Position numbers and translations under genes: made by a program. The notes under the pieces were generated by a model. The model saw nothing but the letters and a program-made list of their open reading frames with translations, was not told where the DNA came from and ran no database searches. A stretch of 64,000 bases of DNA, taken from positions 62,001 to 126,000 of the forward strand of contig CAJTTE010000003.1 in NCBI GenBank assembly GCA_910579265.1, read 5' to 3'. This stretch comes from an uncultured Ruminiclostridium sp. (lineage in GTDB: Bacteria; Bacillota; Clostridia; Oscillospirales; Ruminococcaceae). Positions within the stretch are counted from its first letter, which is position 1. Every line of letters starts with the position of its first letter. Positions 18,383 to 27,963 of this stretch are shown here, piece by piece.

Positions 18383-19507
18383 ATGATAAATCCATCAACA
18401 AATTCAAAGGTAAAGGTCCTCCTTGTAGATGACTCGGCAATGTTTCGTGCCTCGGTAAAAGCCGGTCTGGCAACGAAGCCAAATATTGAAATAGTCGGTG
18501 AAGCATCCGATGCTTTTGAAGCAAGGGACAAAATACTCGACCTTAAGCCCGACGTCATTGTAATGGATATAGTAATGCCCAAAATGGACGGACTCACTTT
18601 TTTAAAACAGCTTATGGGGCAATATCCCTTGCCTTGTATCATGATTTCAGGCACCGACAGCGAAAAAGAAGCTATGGCTGCCGGAGCAGCGGGTTTTGTT
18701 TTAAAGCCCAAAACCAATTCAGACAGAAATATGTTTATTACCCTTCTGGGAACAAAAATAGCAATCGCCTCGTCTCTTAAAAGACGTGCTCCGGCCGCGG
18801 CCGCAAAATCACCCGAAGAAATAAAGGTCGACGGTCTGGTTCCCCTGAGCGGTTCTACGGTTAAACACGGAAGAGTAACCCCTAATATGCCTACGCCCGA
18901 TGAAATTTCAAAGCTTACTCAACGAAGCCGCGAGGGATATATCGTAGCGCTGGGAGCATCCACCGGCGGCACCGACGCCCTCGAATGTGTTATAAAATCG
19001 TTTCCCGAAACCATGCCGCCCGTAATTGTGGTTCAGCATATGCCCCCGGTGTTCACAAAACTGTATAGTGAACGAATGGACAGATGCTGTACCGTTCATG
19101 TGAAGGAAGCGGAAGACGGGGATCGTCTTACTCAGGGTCTTTGTCTTATAGGAGCGGGCGGTCTTCATTTAGAGCTTAAAAAGGACGCAAAAGGATATTA
19201 TGTAAGATGTACCCCAGGCGAAAAGGTATCAGGACATTGTCCTTCGGTAGACGTAATGTTTTCCAGTGTAGCCGACGTTGCCCGAAGTAAAGGTATCGGC
19301 GCACTTATGACAGGTATGGGTGCCGACGGCGCAAAGGGACTTCTTAAAATGCATAATACCGGAGCTCACACAATCGGACAGGACAAAGAAAGCTGCATCG
19401 TTTACGGAATGCCTATGGAAGCATATAAATTAGGGGCGTGCTCCGAGCAGCAATCTTTGGCAAATATTGGAAAAACCATTTGTAAACGACTCTCTGACGG
19501 ATGGTAA
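18383..19507 (+). CDS. cheB: CheB methylesterase/deamidase
   Basis: 374 residues. Receiver domain (about 10-130) with acidic pocket D16-D17, phosphoacceptor D62 in VMDIVMPKMDG and Lys in FVLKPK; C-terminal methylesterase with ALGASTGGTDAL (catalytic Ser), VVQHMPPVFT (His) and MGADGAKGLL (Asp). It removes receptor methyl groups when phosphorylated by CheA. Its presence with CheR completes an adaptation module. The GGAAGGAG ribosome site is 15 nt before the ATG, longer than usual. Confidence 0.96.
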   Translation: MINPSTNSKVKVLLVDDSAMFRASVKAGLATKPNIEIVGEASDAFEARDKILDLKPDVIVMDIVMPKMDGLTFLKQLMGQYPLPCIMISGTDSEKEAMAAGAAGFVLKPKTNSDRNMFITLLGTKIAIASSLKRRAPAAAAKSPEEIKVDGLVPLSGSTVKHGRVTPNMPTPDEISKLTQRSREGYIVALGASTGGTDALECVIKSFPETMPPVIVVQHMPPVFTKLYSERMDRCCTVHVKEAEDGDRLTQGLCLIGAGGLHLELKKDAKGYYVRCTPGEKVSGHCPSVDVMFSSVADVARSKGIGALMTGMGADGAKGLLKMHNTGAHTIGQDKESCIVYGMPMEAYKLGACSEQQSLANIGKTICKRLSDGW

Positions 19508-19552
19508 ACCCGAAAAAATTAAATTTCGCCTTTACTTCTGTTTCAAATACTG

Positions 19553-19581
19553 TTGACAAAATCCGACGAATAGTTTAAAAT
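19553..19581 (+). promoter_or_regulatory. Sigma-A-type promoter for the chemoreceptor gene
   Basis: TTGACA (19553-19558), 17 bp, TAAAAT (19576-19581). It shows the receptor gene can be transcribed apart from the che operon. Confidence 0.8.
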
Positions 19582-19654
19582 AATCTTATTACGGTTGTCC
19601 GCAATATTTATACGGAAGTTTGTATAAATCTTACACCAAACTTGAAAGGAGAAA

Positions 19655-19675
19655 ATGCCCTTGTTAGGGTATTGA
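19655..19675 (+). other. Possible six-codon leader ORF before the chemoreceptor
   Basis: The good ribosome site AAAGGAG at 19645-19651 is followed by ATG CCC TTG TTA GGG TAT TGA, which ends 7 bp before the receptor ATG. The receptor's own start has no close ribosome site. Translation of a short leader could therefore feed the receptor start. Spacing to the leader ATG is short (3 nt); a TTG two codons later has better spacing. Confidence 0.3.
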
Positions 19676-19682
19676 CACGGGT

Positions 19683-21362
19683 ATGAAAAATTTAAAGATT
19701 TCAAAGAAGCTCTTAGTAGGCTTCGGATCGGTTCTTGTTTTAATGCTTGTCGTTGTTTATCTCGGCATCTCCACACTTACAAGCTTAAGAGGTATTGTTG
19801 ATACATTCTACCGCAATGCCGTTCAAAGTGTTTTGCTGGCGGACAACATCAACGCCAAGACACAGGAAATGGCAAAGAATTTGCTCCATGCCATTGGTAA
19901 AGCCGATGACGCAGAATATGTAAGAGGATACTTTGACACTGCCGAGACCTGCTATAATAAGGTCAAGGAAGACGTTGAGGCTCTTAAACTCATTTATTCC
20001 GGCGATCAGTCGGATATCACAAGCATGGAAACGCTGATAAGCAACATCTGGACAGAATACCAGAATTTTACGACTCTTGTAAACAGCGGCAGCGTTGCAG
20101 ATTCCATTAACGGCTATGACAATAACATGATGCCAAACATCACGCTATTGTATACCGAAGCGCAGGAAGTACAATCCTACGCCAACAAGCTCATGGAGGA
20201 GGAATACACCTCCGCATACAACTATGTTAACGTAGGTACTGCGGTAATCATAGGCATTTCCGTTGCTGCGGTTATTGTGGTTATACTTATGGCCACCTAC
20301 ATAACAAAGCTTATCGTCAAGGGAACAAATGAAGTTAAGGCCGCAGCCCTTAAAATGGCAAACGGCGAAATGGATATTCAGATCCATTATGTATCCAAGG
20401 ACGAAATCGGCGAGCTCGCAGGTGCAATGAGAGCTCTTGCAAACCGTACAAATCTTATAATCGAAGATATAGCATATATTCTTAAAACTCTTGAAGACGG
20501 CGATCTTACCGTTTCCTCAAAGGATGTTTCAATGTATGTGGGAAGCTATCAGCAGATTATATCTTCCCTCCGCGCCTTCAGACTTGCGCTTAATGAAACC
20601 ATGCAGAAGGTCACCGTTTCCTCCGATCAGGTTGCTTCCGGTTCAGAACAGGTTGCACTTGGAGCACAGTCACTTTCACAGGGTGCAACGGAGCAGGCAT
20701 CATCTATCGAAGAGCTTGCTGCCGAAATCAGCATAGTATCCGAGGCAATCAAGTCTAATGCCGCTAAGGCGAGCACCGCCAGCGACAATACTTCCGACGC
20801 CGTATCAAAGCTTAACGAAGCTAAATCGGAAATGGATGCACTTGCAGATGCGATCAAGGAAATCAGCGCTTCCTCCGAAGACACCAAAAAGATCATCAAG
20901 ACTATTGAGGACATTGCATTCCAGACAAATATACTCGCACTTAACGCCGCAGTTGAAGCTGCACGTGCCGGATCGGCGGGCAAGGGCTTTGCGGTAGTTG
21001 CGGATGAAGTAAGAAACCTTGCCGGAAAATCCGCCGAGGCTGCCAAGAATACCACTGTCCTTATTGAAAACACTGTTGCTGCCATCGAAAGAGGAAGCGA
21101 CCTTGCGGATAAGGCAGTAGAAGAAATGAACGCCAGCACCGAAGCTGCCGGAAACATTCTGGTCATCAACAACGAAATTGCCAAAACATCAAATCAGGCT
21201 ACAGAATCCATGGCTCAGATTTCCTCCAGCGTTGATCAGATATCCAGTGTTGTACAGACAAACTCCGCTACCGCCGAAGAATCTGCTGCCGCATCTGAAG
21301 AGCTTTCCGGTCAGTCTCAGATCCTTAAGGAGCTTACGGCTCAGTTCAAGTTCTTAAGCTGA
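19683..21362 (+). CDS. Methyl-accepting chemotaxis protein
   Basis: 559 residues. Membrane helix about 10-30, four-helix-bundle sensor about 31-188, second helix about 188-208 (AVIIGISVAAVIVVILMATY), HAMP about 210-262, and a long signalling coiled coil whose hairpin tip reads FQTNILALNAAVEAARAG. The tip sequence is the invariant CheA/CheW contact. The domain pattern is a class I receptor with extracellular sensing. It follows the che operon with its own promoter; the ligand cannot be told. Confidence 0.96.
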   Translation: MKNLKISKKLLVGFGSVLVLMLVVVYLGISTLTSLRGIVDTFYRNAVQSVLLADNINAKTQEMAKNLLHAIGKADDAEYVRGYFDTAETCYNKVKEDVEALKLIYSGDQSDITSMETLISNIWTEYQNFTTLVNSGSVADSINGYDNNMMPNITLLYTEAQEVQSYANKLMEEEYTSAYNYVNVGTAVIIGISVAAVIVVILMATYITKLIVKGTNEVKAAALKMANGEMDIQIHYVSKDEIGELAGAMRALANRTNLIIEDIAYILKTLEDGDLTVSSKDVSMYVGSYQQIISSLRAFRLALNETMQKVTVSSDQVASGSEQVALGAQSLSQGATEQASSIEELAAEISIVSEAIKSNAAKASTASDNTSDAVSKLNEAKSEMDALADAIKEISASSEDTKKIIKTIEDIAFQTNILALNAAVEAARAGSAGKGFAVVADEVRNLAGKSAEAAKNTTVLIENTVAAIERGSDLADKAVEEMNASTEAAGNILVINNEIAKTSNQATESMAQISSSVDQISSVVQTNSATAEESAAASEELSGQSQILKELTAQFKFLS

Positions 21363-21390
21363 CGGAATTTCAAATAATTAAAATCAATAA

Positions 21391-21425
21391 AAAGCGATTA
21401 AGAGTCATCTTAATCGCTTTTTTCT
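21391..21425 (+). terminator. Terminator after the chemoreceptor
   Basis: AAAGCGATTAAGA / TCTTAATCGCTTT perfect 13-bp stem with a 4-nt loop, then TTTCTT. Confidence 0.92.
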
Positions 21426-21928
21426 TATAGCTTTAGCAAAAGGTAATTGTTAAGCCTGCGGAATAAAAAGCTTTAACGAAATAAAAAGCTCCTATATGTT
21501 AAAATAAATCTCAAACTACGAAAAGTAGAAAAGATTATTTTAACGTCTCAGGATATTTTATCGTATTTGAAGGATCGCTTTGCTTTCCCGGACTCTTTTT
21601 ATGATATAATAATCTCAGACAAATATAGAGGGAAATTTGATTTCAACGTCTGAGAACACTGAGCCGTTTCAACGGAAGCGTTTGCTTTACTCACTTTTCT
21701 TTCGGTATAATAACCTCGGAGAAAGTATTTAAAAAGAATAGATCTTGATGACTTAGGTATTTTTATAGTTTTTAAGGAGCAGCTCCGCTTTTCTGAGCTT
21801 TTTACGGTAAACGGTAAAGGATTTGCAGCCGTATCATCGCCGCATTACTGTTATGTGAACATAAATGGTGACATCAGCAGGCATATGAAAAAAATATTGT
21901 AACTTTCAACATGCGGATGTGAAGCCGC

Positions 21929-22021
21929 ATGGTGTTTGCACCAAAATACCGTAGGAAAGCTATATATAGAGAGTTGAGAGCCGCTGCTAAAAAACTGTGT
22001 GAAAAAAGAGGGCGGAGATAA
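21929..22021 (+). pseudogene. Remnant of an IS200/IS605-type TnpA transposase
   Basis: Thirty codons from ATG 21929 to TAA 22021 encode MVFAPKYRRKAIYRELRAAA..., matching the conserved HMVFAPKYRRK segment near the start of Y1 (HUH) transposases of the IS200 family. The frame is closed by stops on both sides and the catalytic HUH and Tyr parts are missing. The rest of 21430-22240 has no gene; it contains two similar AT-rich blocks (about 21575-21640 and 21680-21735, both with a TATAATAAYCTC core). Confidence 0.65.
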
Positions 22022-22243
22022 TATAAGCAAACTATATTCCGATTATATCAGATATCACTTTACGGATTATTGAACATCAATATAAAATTAAAAAACACAA
22101 TTTATAATAAGTCTTAGCAAAGCCCTAAGAAAAAACTGCAATTATTTTCTCGATAATTCCCAATCACCGCATCTTTTTGAAAAAAATCATGAAGATAGGG
22201 GATTCCCGGCATTATGTGATACTCACGATTTCTTAAGGTAAAA

Positions 22244-22295
22244 TAAAAAACGCAAATACGATCCGGATATATTCCTGCGTATTTGCGTTTTTATT
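22244..22295. terminator. Bidirectional terminator-like hairpin
   Basis: CGCAAATACG ... CGTATTTGCG with A-run before and TTTTTATTT after, so it can act in both directions. It lies between the plus-strand chemotaxis block and the minus-strand reductase gene. Confidence 0.8.
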
Positions 22296-22490
22296 TCACT
22301 GAGGCATTAAAATAACGACGTACCGAATAATCAATTCCGAACCAAGAGGTCATGAAACTGAAACAAAATCACAAAGCACACCGATCCTGCCCTACATTAT
22401 TCTGCGATTTACAAGCCTTTTTTGTTGAAAAACAAGATCATAATCCGTAAACTACACAGTTTATCCCAACCTCATTTTATGCGGTTAAGA

Positions 22491-23237
22491 TCAGCTTCGA
22501 GCCAATCCGTCTACGCTGAGTACAACTCCCGTTATATAGCTTGCCTTATCGCTTGCAAGAAAGACAAACGCATTTGCTATATCTTCCGGTTCTCCTATCC
22601 TCCTAAGTGGTATCGTGTTTATCAAAGGATTGATCATTGCCTCAGGAAGAGCCTTAACCATATCCGTATTGGTTATTCCGGGAGCCACCGCATTAACGCG
22701 TATTCCCGAAGGAGCAAGCTCACGGGCAAGGGAAAGAGTAAATCCGTTTACCGCAAATTTGCTGGTGGGATAAGCTATTCCGGATGTCTGACCGTACATG
22801 CTTACCATGCTGCTGGTATTCAGAATAACGCCGCTTCCCCTGGATTTCATACCATCGACAACGGCCCTGCAGCAATTATAAACCGCCTTTACGTTCAAAT
22901 CCATTGTCTTTTGAAACATTTCCTCGGTATATTCTGTAAAGGGTTCTTTTGCGGAAATACCCGCGTTATTCACAAGAATATCTATTCTTCCGAATTCCCT
23001 TGCAACGGCGTCAAAGGCAGTTCTGACATCATCATATTTCGTCAGATCAGGTGAAATCCCGATCACATCCCACTGAGGATTTTCCTCCTTAAGGGAATTG
23101 ACCGCTTTTTCCGCGGTCTCAGGTCTGGAGCCGCAAAGTACTACGGATGCGCCCTCTTTAAGAAATTCTCTGACAACGGCATATCCTATTCCTCTTGTAC
23201 CGCCCGTAACAACAGCGATTTTGTTTTTTAACAGCAT
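22491..23237 (-). CDS. FabG-like short-chain dehydrogenase/reductase
   Basis: 248 residues, classical SDR size. Cofactor motif TGGTRGIG near the N terminus, NNAGIS, catalytic Ser region (SSMVSMYG) and YxxxK as YPTSK, with the C-terminal VLSVDGL. It is expected to reduce or oxidise a carbonyl/hydroxyl with NAD(P)H; similarity is to 3-oxoacyl-ACP reductases, but there are no fatty-acid genes nearby, so the substrate is unknown. The ATG at 23235-23237 is preferred over an ATG six bases upstream because it has correct spacing to AAAGGAG. Monocistronic with its own promoter. Confidence 0.88.
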   Translation of the reverse strand: MLLKNKIAVVTGGTRGIGYAVVREFLKEGASVVLCGSRPETAEKAVNSLKEENPQWDVIGISPDLTKYDDVRTAFDAVAREFGRIDILVNNAGISAKEPFTEYTEEMFQKTMDLNVKAVYNCCRAVVDGMKSRGSGVILNTSSMVSMYGQTSGIAYPTSKFAVNGFTLSLARELAPSGIRVNAVAPGITNTDMVKALPEAMINPLINTIPLRRIGEPEDIANAFVFLASDKASYITGVVLSVDGLARS

Positions 23238-23293
23238 AAGCATTCTCCTTTACATTTTTATAAAATACAAAAGCCTAAGCCTTTTATGCTAAT

Positions 23294-23322
23294 AGTATAG
23301 CACTTTAAAATAAATAATTCAA
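23294..23322 (-). promoter_or_regulatory. Sigma-A-type promoter of the SDR gene
   Basis: Minus strand TTGAAT (23322 to 23317), 17 bp, TATACT (23299 to 23294), about 55 bp before the start codon. Confidence 0.7.
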
Positions 23323-23474
23323 GGAATCCTTCCCGAATACGAAGCTTAAAATATCGACTTGCGTCTGGGTAAGGTAAAATAAAGGAATGTATCATTAATA
23401 CAGGATCTTATCAGTAAGCGGAATAACCTTCATACAACGATCCCGTGTCTCAATCAAAAAGGTATATTCTTTTT

Positions 23475-25265
23475 TCAGCCTACATCCCCGCTGGTCACAA
23501 GATCGTAATATTTTCCCTTTCTTTCCATCAGTTCCTTATGATTTCCGCACTCGCTTATGCCTTTATCGCTGATAAACATTATCTTATCGCAATTTCGGAT
23601 CGTAGACAGTCTGTGTGCGATTATAAAGCTGGTCCGTCCTTTAAGAAGGTGATCTATTCCCTTTTGCAGATACCTTTCGGTTTTAGCGTCTATGGAAGAA
23701 GTAGCCTCGTCCAGAACAAGTATCTTAGGATCAGCCAAAATCGTTCTGGCAAATGCAATAAGCTGTTTCTGCCCCTGAGAAAGTCCTGATCCTCTTTCAT
23801 TAACGGCAGTCTGATAACCGTCGGGAAGCGTAGAGATAAACTCGTCAACACCAACTATTTTTGCCGCTTCGACCGCCTCCTCATCGGTTGCATCAAGTCT
23901 TCCGTATTTTATGTTATCCATTATGGTGCCGCTGAAAATAAAGCTGTCCTGAAGCATTATTCCCATCTGGCTTCTCAGCGAATGAAGCGTAACTCCGGAT
24001 ATGTCCGTTCCGTCAATATCCACCTCACCGCCGCTTAAATTATAGAAACGGCTTATAAGATTTACGATCGTGGTCTTTCCCGCCCCCGTAGGACCCACAA
24101 GAGCTATGCTTTCTCCCGCTTTGGCGGTAAAGCTGAGATTTTCAAGCACATTAGGTCCCGTCTCATAAGCAAAGGTAACATTTCTGAAGGTAACCTCGCC
24201 TTTTATTTCCGGCATTTCTTCCGCATCAGGTGCATCATCCACCGCTATCGGTTCATCCAGCGTCTCAAATATCCGTTCCAGATATGCAACAGCGTTAATA
24301 AAGGTGTTCATAAGATTGGAAAGATTTAAAAGAGGCTGCCAGAATCTTGAGGCATAGCTGCACATTGCGATGATATTTCCCAATGAAACCGTGCCCGTTC
24401 CGAATACCATGAGTCCCGTTATAAATATCGCTCCTCTTACAACTATAGCGATATCATCCACCACCGGCCAAACAAGGTTACTGAAAGTAACGGCTTTCAT
24501 CCAGCTTTTTCTGTAATTTTGCTGAAGCTTGTCAAATATCTCACCGTTTTCTTCTTCACGTATAAAAAGCTGAGTTACCTTTGTCCCGACAATGCTTTCA
24601 TGGGTATAGGCATTAAGGTTGCTGCTTTTATTGCTGACCTGCTGCCATGCCCGACGCTGCTTATTCTTTATCAGAAGCATGATCCCCAGAAAAACGGGGA
24701 GACCGCAGAGTATCACCAATGCCAGCTGCCATGAAACAAAGAACATAAATATGGAAATAAATATCAGATTGAAAATTTCAAGGACAAAGTTTATAAGTCC
24801 GTTAGTCATAAGATCCGAAACGCTGTTTATATAATTTATGATACGAACGAGTATTTTTCCGTGGGGCCTGCTGTCGTAATATTCAAAGGACAGCCGCTGT
24901 AAATGCTCAAACAAATCCTTTCTTATATCGTAAACTATATCCTGACCGACCTTGGTCATAATTCTTGAGCGCTTTACGGAAAGCAAAACACTGACGACTA
25001 TAGTCAGCAAAAACAGCGCTCCTAAAATCAATATCTCCTTTATTCCCTCTCCGGGGTTTTCCATGCCTTTAGGGATAGAATTGTCGAGCGCATACTGAGT
25101 GATCAAAGGACCGAACAATCCTACCACAACAGAAAGAGCGCTTAGAAACAGCGAAAGGAATATCTTTCCCTTATATTTCCCGCAGTATACCAGAGCCCTC
25201 TTCAAATGACGAATGTCAAACGGAGATTCAAGACTTTCATCAACGTCAAATTTATTTCTTGCCAT
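23475..25265 (-). CDS. ABC exporter half-transporter, canonical-Walker-B subunit
   Basis: 596 residues: six membrane helices (about 30-330) fused to a nucleotide-binding domain. Walker A GPTGAGKTT, signature changed to LSQGQKQ, Walker B with catalytic Glu (ILVLDEATSSID), switch His in IIAHRLST. In heterodimeric type IV exporters of the TM287/288 and BmrCD kind, one subunit has the canonical Walker B but a non-canonical LSQGQ signature, exactly as here. Partner is the gene directly upstream, 16 bp away. Substrate, such as drug, peptide or lipid, cannot be told. Confidence 0.93.
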   Translation of the reverse strand: MARNKFDVDESLESPFDIRHLKRALVYCGKYKGKIFLSLFLSALSVVVGLFGPLITQYALDNSIPKGMENPGEGIKEILILGALFLLTIVVSVLLSVKRSRIMTKVGQDIVYDIRKDLFEHLQRLSFEYYDSRPHGKILVRIINYINSVSDLMTNGLINFVLEIFNLIFISIFMFFVSWQLALVILCGLPVFLGIMLLIKNKQRRAWQQVSNKSSNLNAYTHESIVGTKVTQLFIREEENGEIFDKLQQNYRKSWMKAVTFSNLVWPVVDDIAIVVRGAIFITGLMVFGTGTVSLGNIIAMCSYASRFWQPLLNLSNLMNTFINAVAYLERIFETLDEPIAVDDAPDAEEMPEIKGEVTFRNVTFAYETGPNVLENLSFTAKAGESIALVGPTGAGKTTIVNLISRFYNLSGGEVDIDGTDISGVTLHSLRSQMGIMLQDSFIFSGTIMDNIKYGRLDATDEEAVEAAKIVGVDEFISTLPDGYQTAVNERGSGLSQGQKQLIAFARTILADPKILVLDEATSSIDAKTERYLQKGIDHLLKGRTSFIIAHRLSTIRNCDKIMFISDKGISECGNHKELMERKGKYYDLVTSGDVG

Positions 25266-25281
25266 TTATATCACCGTCCTT

Positions 25282-27024
25282 TCACTGGCATTGCAGCTGG
25301 TAGACCTCTTTATAATAGCCTTCACGCTGTATAAGTTCTTCGTGAGTGCCTATATCGGAGATCGTTCCGTCCTTCAGGATAACTATTTTGTCAGCATCCT
25401 TAGTTGAGGATATGCGCTGAGCAATTATGATTTTTGTACAAGGGAAATCCAGATTACGGAGGCTTTTCTGTATATGCTTTTCCGTTTCCATATCCACCGC
25501 CGAGGTGGTATCGTCAAGAATCAAAATGGATGGCTTTACCGCCAATGCTCTGGCCAAGGCGATACGCTGCTTCTGTCCGCCGGAAAGACCTACTCCCCTT
25601 TCGCCAACAATGGTATCGTAGCCTTCGGAAAGCTTACGGATAAAACCGTCGGCATCCGCATAATCCGCACACTTTACCACTTCTTCCTCCGGCATTCCGG
25701 TATTTCCGAAAGCTATATTTCCGTCAACGGTATCGGAGTACAGCAGGACATCCTGTGTGGCAACACCTATTCCGCCTCTGAGCTGTTTAAGCTTAAGCAT
25801 CCTTACATCCTTGCCGTCAACGGTAACCTGCCCCTTATCCACATCATAGATTCTGGCAATCAGCTCGGTCAGAGTGGTTTTTCCCGAACCGGTCTCACCC
25901 ATTAACGCAACCGTCTCTCCCGCCTTTATATCAAGATTTATATCATGGAGCACATTTGTACTTCCGTAGCTGAAGGAAACGTCCTTAAAGCTTATGTCTC
26001 CGTTGATCCTTCCCTCAAGCTCAACCGCATCCTCGCGATCGGCTATCTTGGATTTACCGTAATATATCTCAATTATTTTATTGGCGGAAGCAGTAAATCT
26101 CTGAAAGTCGTTTATGATAGTTCCTATATTCCTCATAGGGTTTGCCAGCGTCCAGATCAGTCCGGCAAACGCAGTAAATTCTCCTATGGATATACGTCCG
26201 TTGATAACAAATATTCCGCCTACCACAAGCTGCACAACTGTCAGAGCCTGAGCGGTGATTTCTATTATCGGATAAAACTCGAGCCATGTCAAAGCAGCCT
26301 TTTTATTTGCTCCGGAATACTCAAGACTTTTTTCGTCAAACCGCTTTATTTCGTAATCCTCTCTTGCAAATGCCTTTACCACGCGATTGCCGGAAATATT
26401 CTCCTCCGCCGCGGTATTAAGCTCGGAAAGACGCTCACGAAGATTTACATACATCGGACGGACCTTTTTCTTAAAAAAGAAGGAAACGAAAAAGATAACG
26501 GGAGTAAGCCCCAACAGACAAACAGCCATAAGCGCGTCCATAGAAAAGAAATAAATTACAGACGCGGCAAACAGCACAAGACTTTCCAGCACATTTTTGA
26601 TTATCCACGAAATACTGTGACGCACCCAGTCGATATCGCCGCTCATACGGGTCATGATATCGCCGGTACGGTAATGATCATAAAATGTGGCATCCTGAAG
26701 GTTAATATTTTCGTAGAGCTTTTTCCGGACACGGTAAACCACAGCCTGTGACGTGGTCTCGTACAGCATGGCGGCGCAATACTGAAAAATCGACCTTAAA
26801 AAGGTAAAACCTATCATTGCCCCCACCATCCAGATTAGCAGATCAGAGCGGAGTCTTAACATTTCAACCGCATTATCCGCCGTTATAAAGGTATCGACAA
26901 TTCGCTGACTCATAAGCGGAGTCAATATGTACATAGACTGACAGCATACAGAAAGCAGCATCGCTATTATATACCTGCCGCGATAACCGCTCATATTACT
27001 CCAAAGCCATCTGAAAAGAAACAT
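25282..27024 (-). CDS. ABC exporter half-transporter, degenerate-site subunit
   Basis: 580 residues with the same membrane-plus-NBD layout. Walker A GETGSGKTT and canonical signature LSGGQKQR, but Walker B reads ILILDDTTSAVD (Asp for catalytic Glu) and the switch His is Gln (IIAQRISS). These changes mark the degenerate ATP site subunit of heterodimeric exporters and complement the changes in the partner. The ATG at 27022-27024 is chosen for AAAGGAGGAT just upstream; an earlier in-frame start has no such site. First gene of the two-gene operon. Confidence 0.93.
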   Translation of the reverse strand: MFLFRWLWSNMSGYRGRYIIAMLLSVCCQSMYILTPLMSQRIVDTFITADNAVEMLRLRSDLLIWMVGAMIGFTFLRSIFQYCAAMLYETTSQAVVYRVRKKLYENINLQDATFYDHYRTGDIMTRMSGDIDWVRHSISWIIKNVLESLVLFAASVIYFFSMDALMAVCLLGLTPVIFFVSFFFKKKVRPMYVNLRERLSELNTAAEENISGNRVVKAFAREDYEIKRFDEKSLEYSGANKKAALTWLEFYPIIEITAQALTVVQLVVGGIFVINGRISIGEFTAFAGLIWTLANPMRNIGTIINDFQRFTASANKIIEIYYGKSKIADREDAVELEGRINGDISFKDVSFSYGSTNVLHDINLDIKAGETVALMGETGSGKTTLTELIARIYDVDKGQVTVDGKDVRMLKLKQLRGGIGVATQDVLLYSDTVDGNIAFGNTGMPEEEVVKCADYADADGFIRKLSEGYDTIVGERGVGLSGGQKQRIALARALAVKPSILILDDTTSAVDMETEKHIQKSLRNLDFPCTKIIIAQRISSTKDADKIVILKDGTISDIGTHEELIQREGYYKEVYQLQCQ

Positions 27025-27212
27025 TTCCCTATCCTCCTTTTCCCATATCACCGCAGTTTACATCCTTCTTCGATCACAAACTGCCCAAGCTAAAAGCAAA
27101 GATAATAATACACCAACCGCAACAAAAACGGAAGTGTCAAATTAACCCAATTTTAAAGGGGAATCCACTTTTTTTTGGCTATTTTTACACCGCAGAAAAA
27201 AGCCGATATCAA

Positions 27213-27241
27213 TTGACTTTTAAAGTCTTATATGATAAAAT
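27213..27241 (+). promoter_or_regulatory. Orphan sigma-A-type promoter with overlapping palindrome
   Basis: TTGACT (27213-27218), 17 bp, TAAAAT (27236-27241) on the plus strand. The perfect palindrome GACTTTTAAAGTC (27215-27227) overlaps the -35 and spacer and could be an operator. The nearest plus-strand gene starts 720 bp on. The gap 27025-27963 otherwise holds only the family-E repeat. Confidence 0.45.
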
Positions 27242-27539
27242 TTACCGGATTTTTTTGAACGAGTAAAAACTTAGATCCCCCCGAAAAAATATCTGCTTTT
27301 ATCCGGGCATACCGTCCGGCAAGGCATAAGCAACAGCGATATCTGATTTTTGAAAAGCTTTATAATGGCGTACCGGTGTAAGCCAAATATAATGAACAGC
27401 CATTTGATAATACGCTTCTTTTTAGCTCATGCCGCCCCGTTCGAAGAGACGGATAGTTTAAGTCAAAAGCCTGAGCTCTACTCCGACAACAACCAATATT
27501 TTTTCCGCTCGCATAATGCATAATGTTATTTTTTAAAGC

Positions 27540-27705
27540 ATGTTCATATAAAAACGATATGCGGATTTTAGAGCAAGGTTTTCCGTAGATGAGGCAATTT
27601 TTTCGGAAATACTTCGATGTTTCAAAAAAATCAGCTAAATATACGGTGGATCCTGCTGAAAAGACCTGTGGAGAGCTTTAAGTGAATACGCTATAGTTCA
27701 GCCCG
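27540..27705. repeat. Element E, copy 1
   Basis: Shares GTTCATATAAA..CGATAT, GATGAGGCAATTTTTT, TGTTTCAAAAAAAT and GAAAAGAC.TGTG blocks with 40425-40575. Divergent; ends not clear. Confidence 0.5.
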
Positions 27706-27963
27706 AAAAAAAATGTGATAAAAAGAATAAAATTATGATATATCCTCTCAAAAAACCATGATAAAATTTAAATAAATATAGTGGGAAATCGTTTAAGGTC
27801 TGTTTAAATCAAGTGATCCGTCAATTTTCCTTCGGGAGTATCGGCACATCCTTATTAAGCCCCGCAGGCATGAAAATATTGCTTCATTTTTTCCGGGAAC
27901 AAGGTTGTTGATACACGGACAATGATTTTACCCTAACAGGCTCTGATTGCATCGGGGTGCGGT

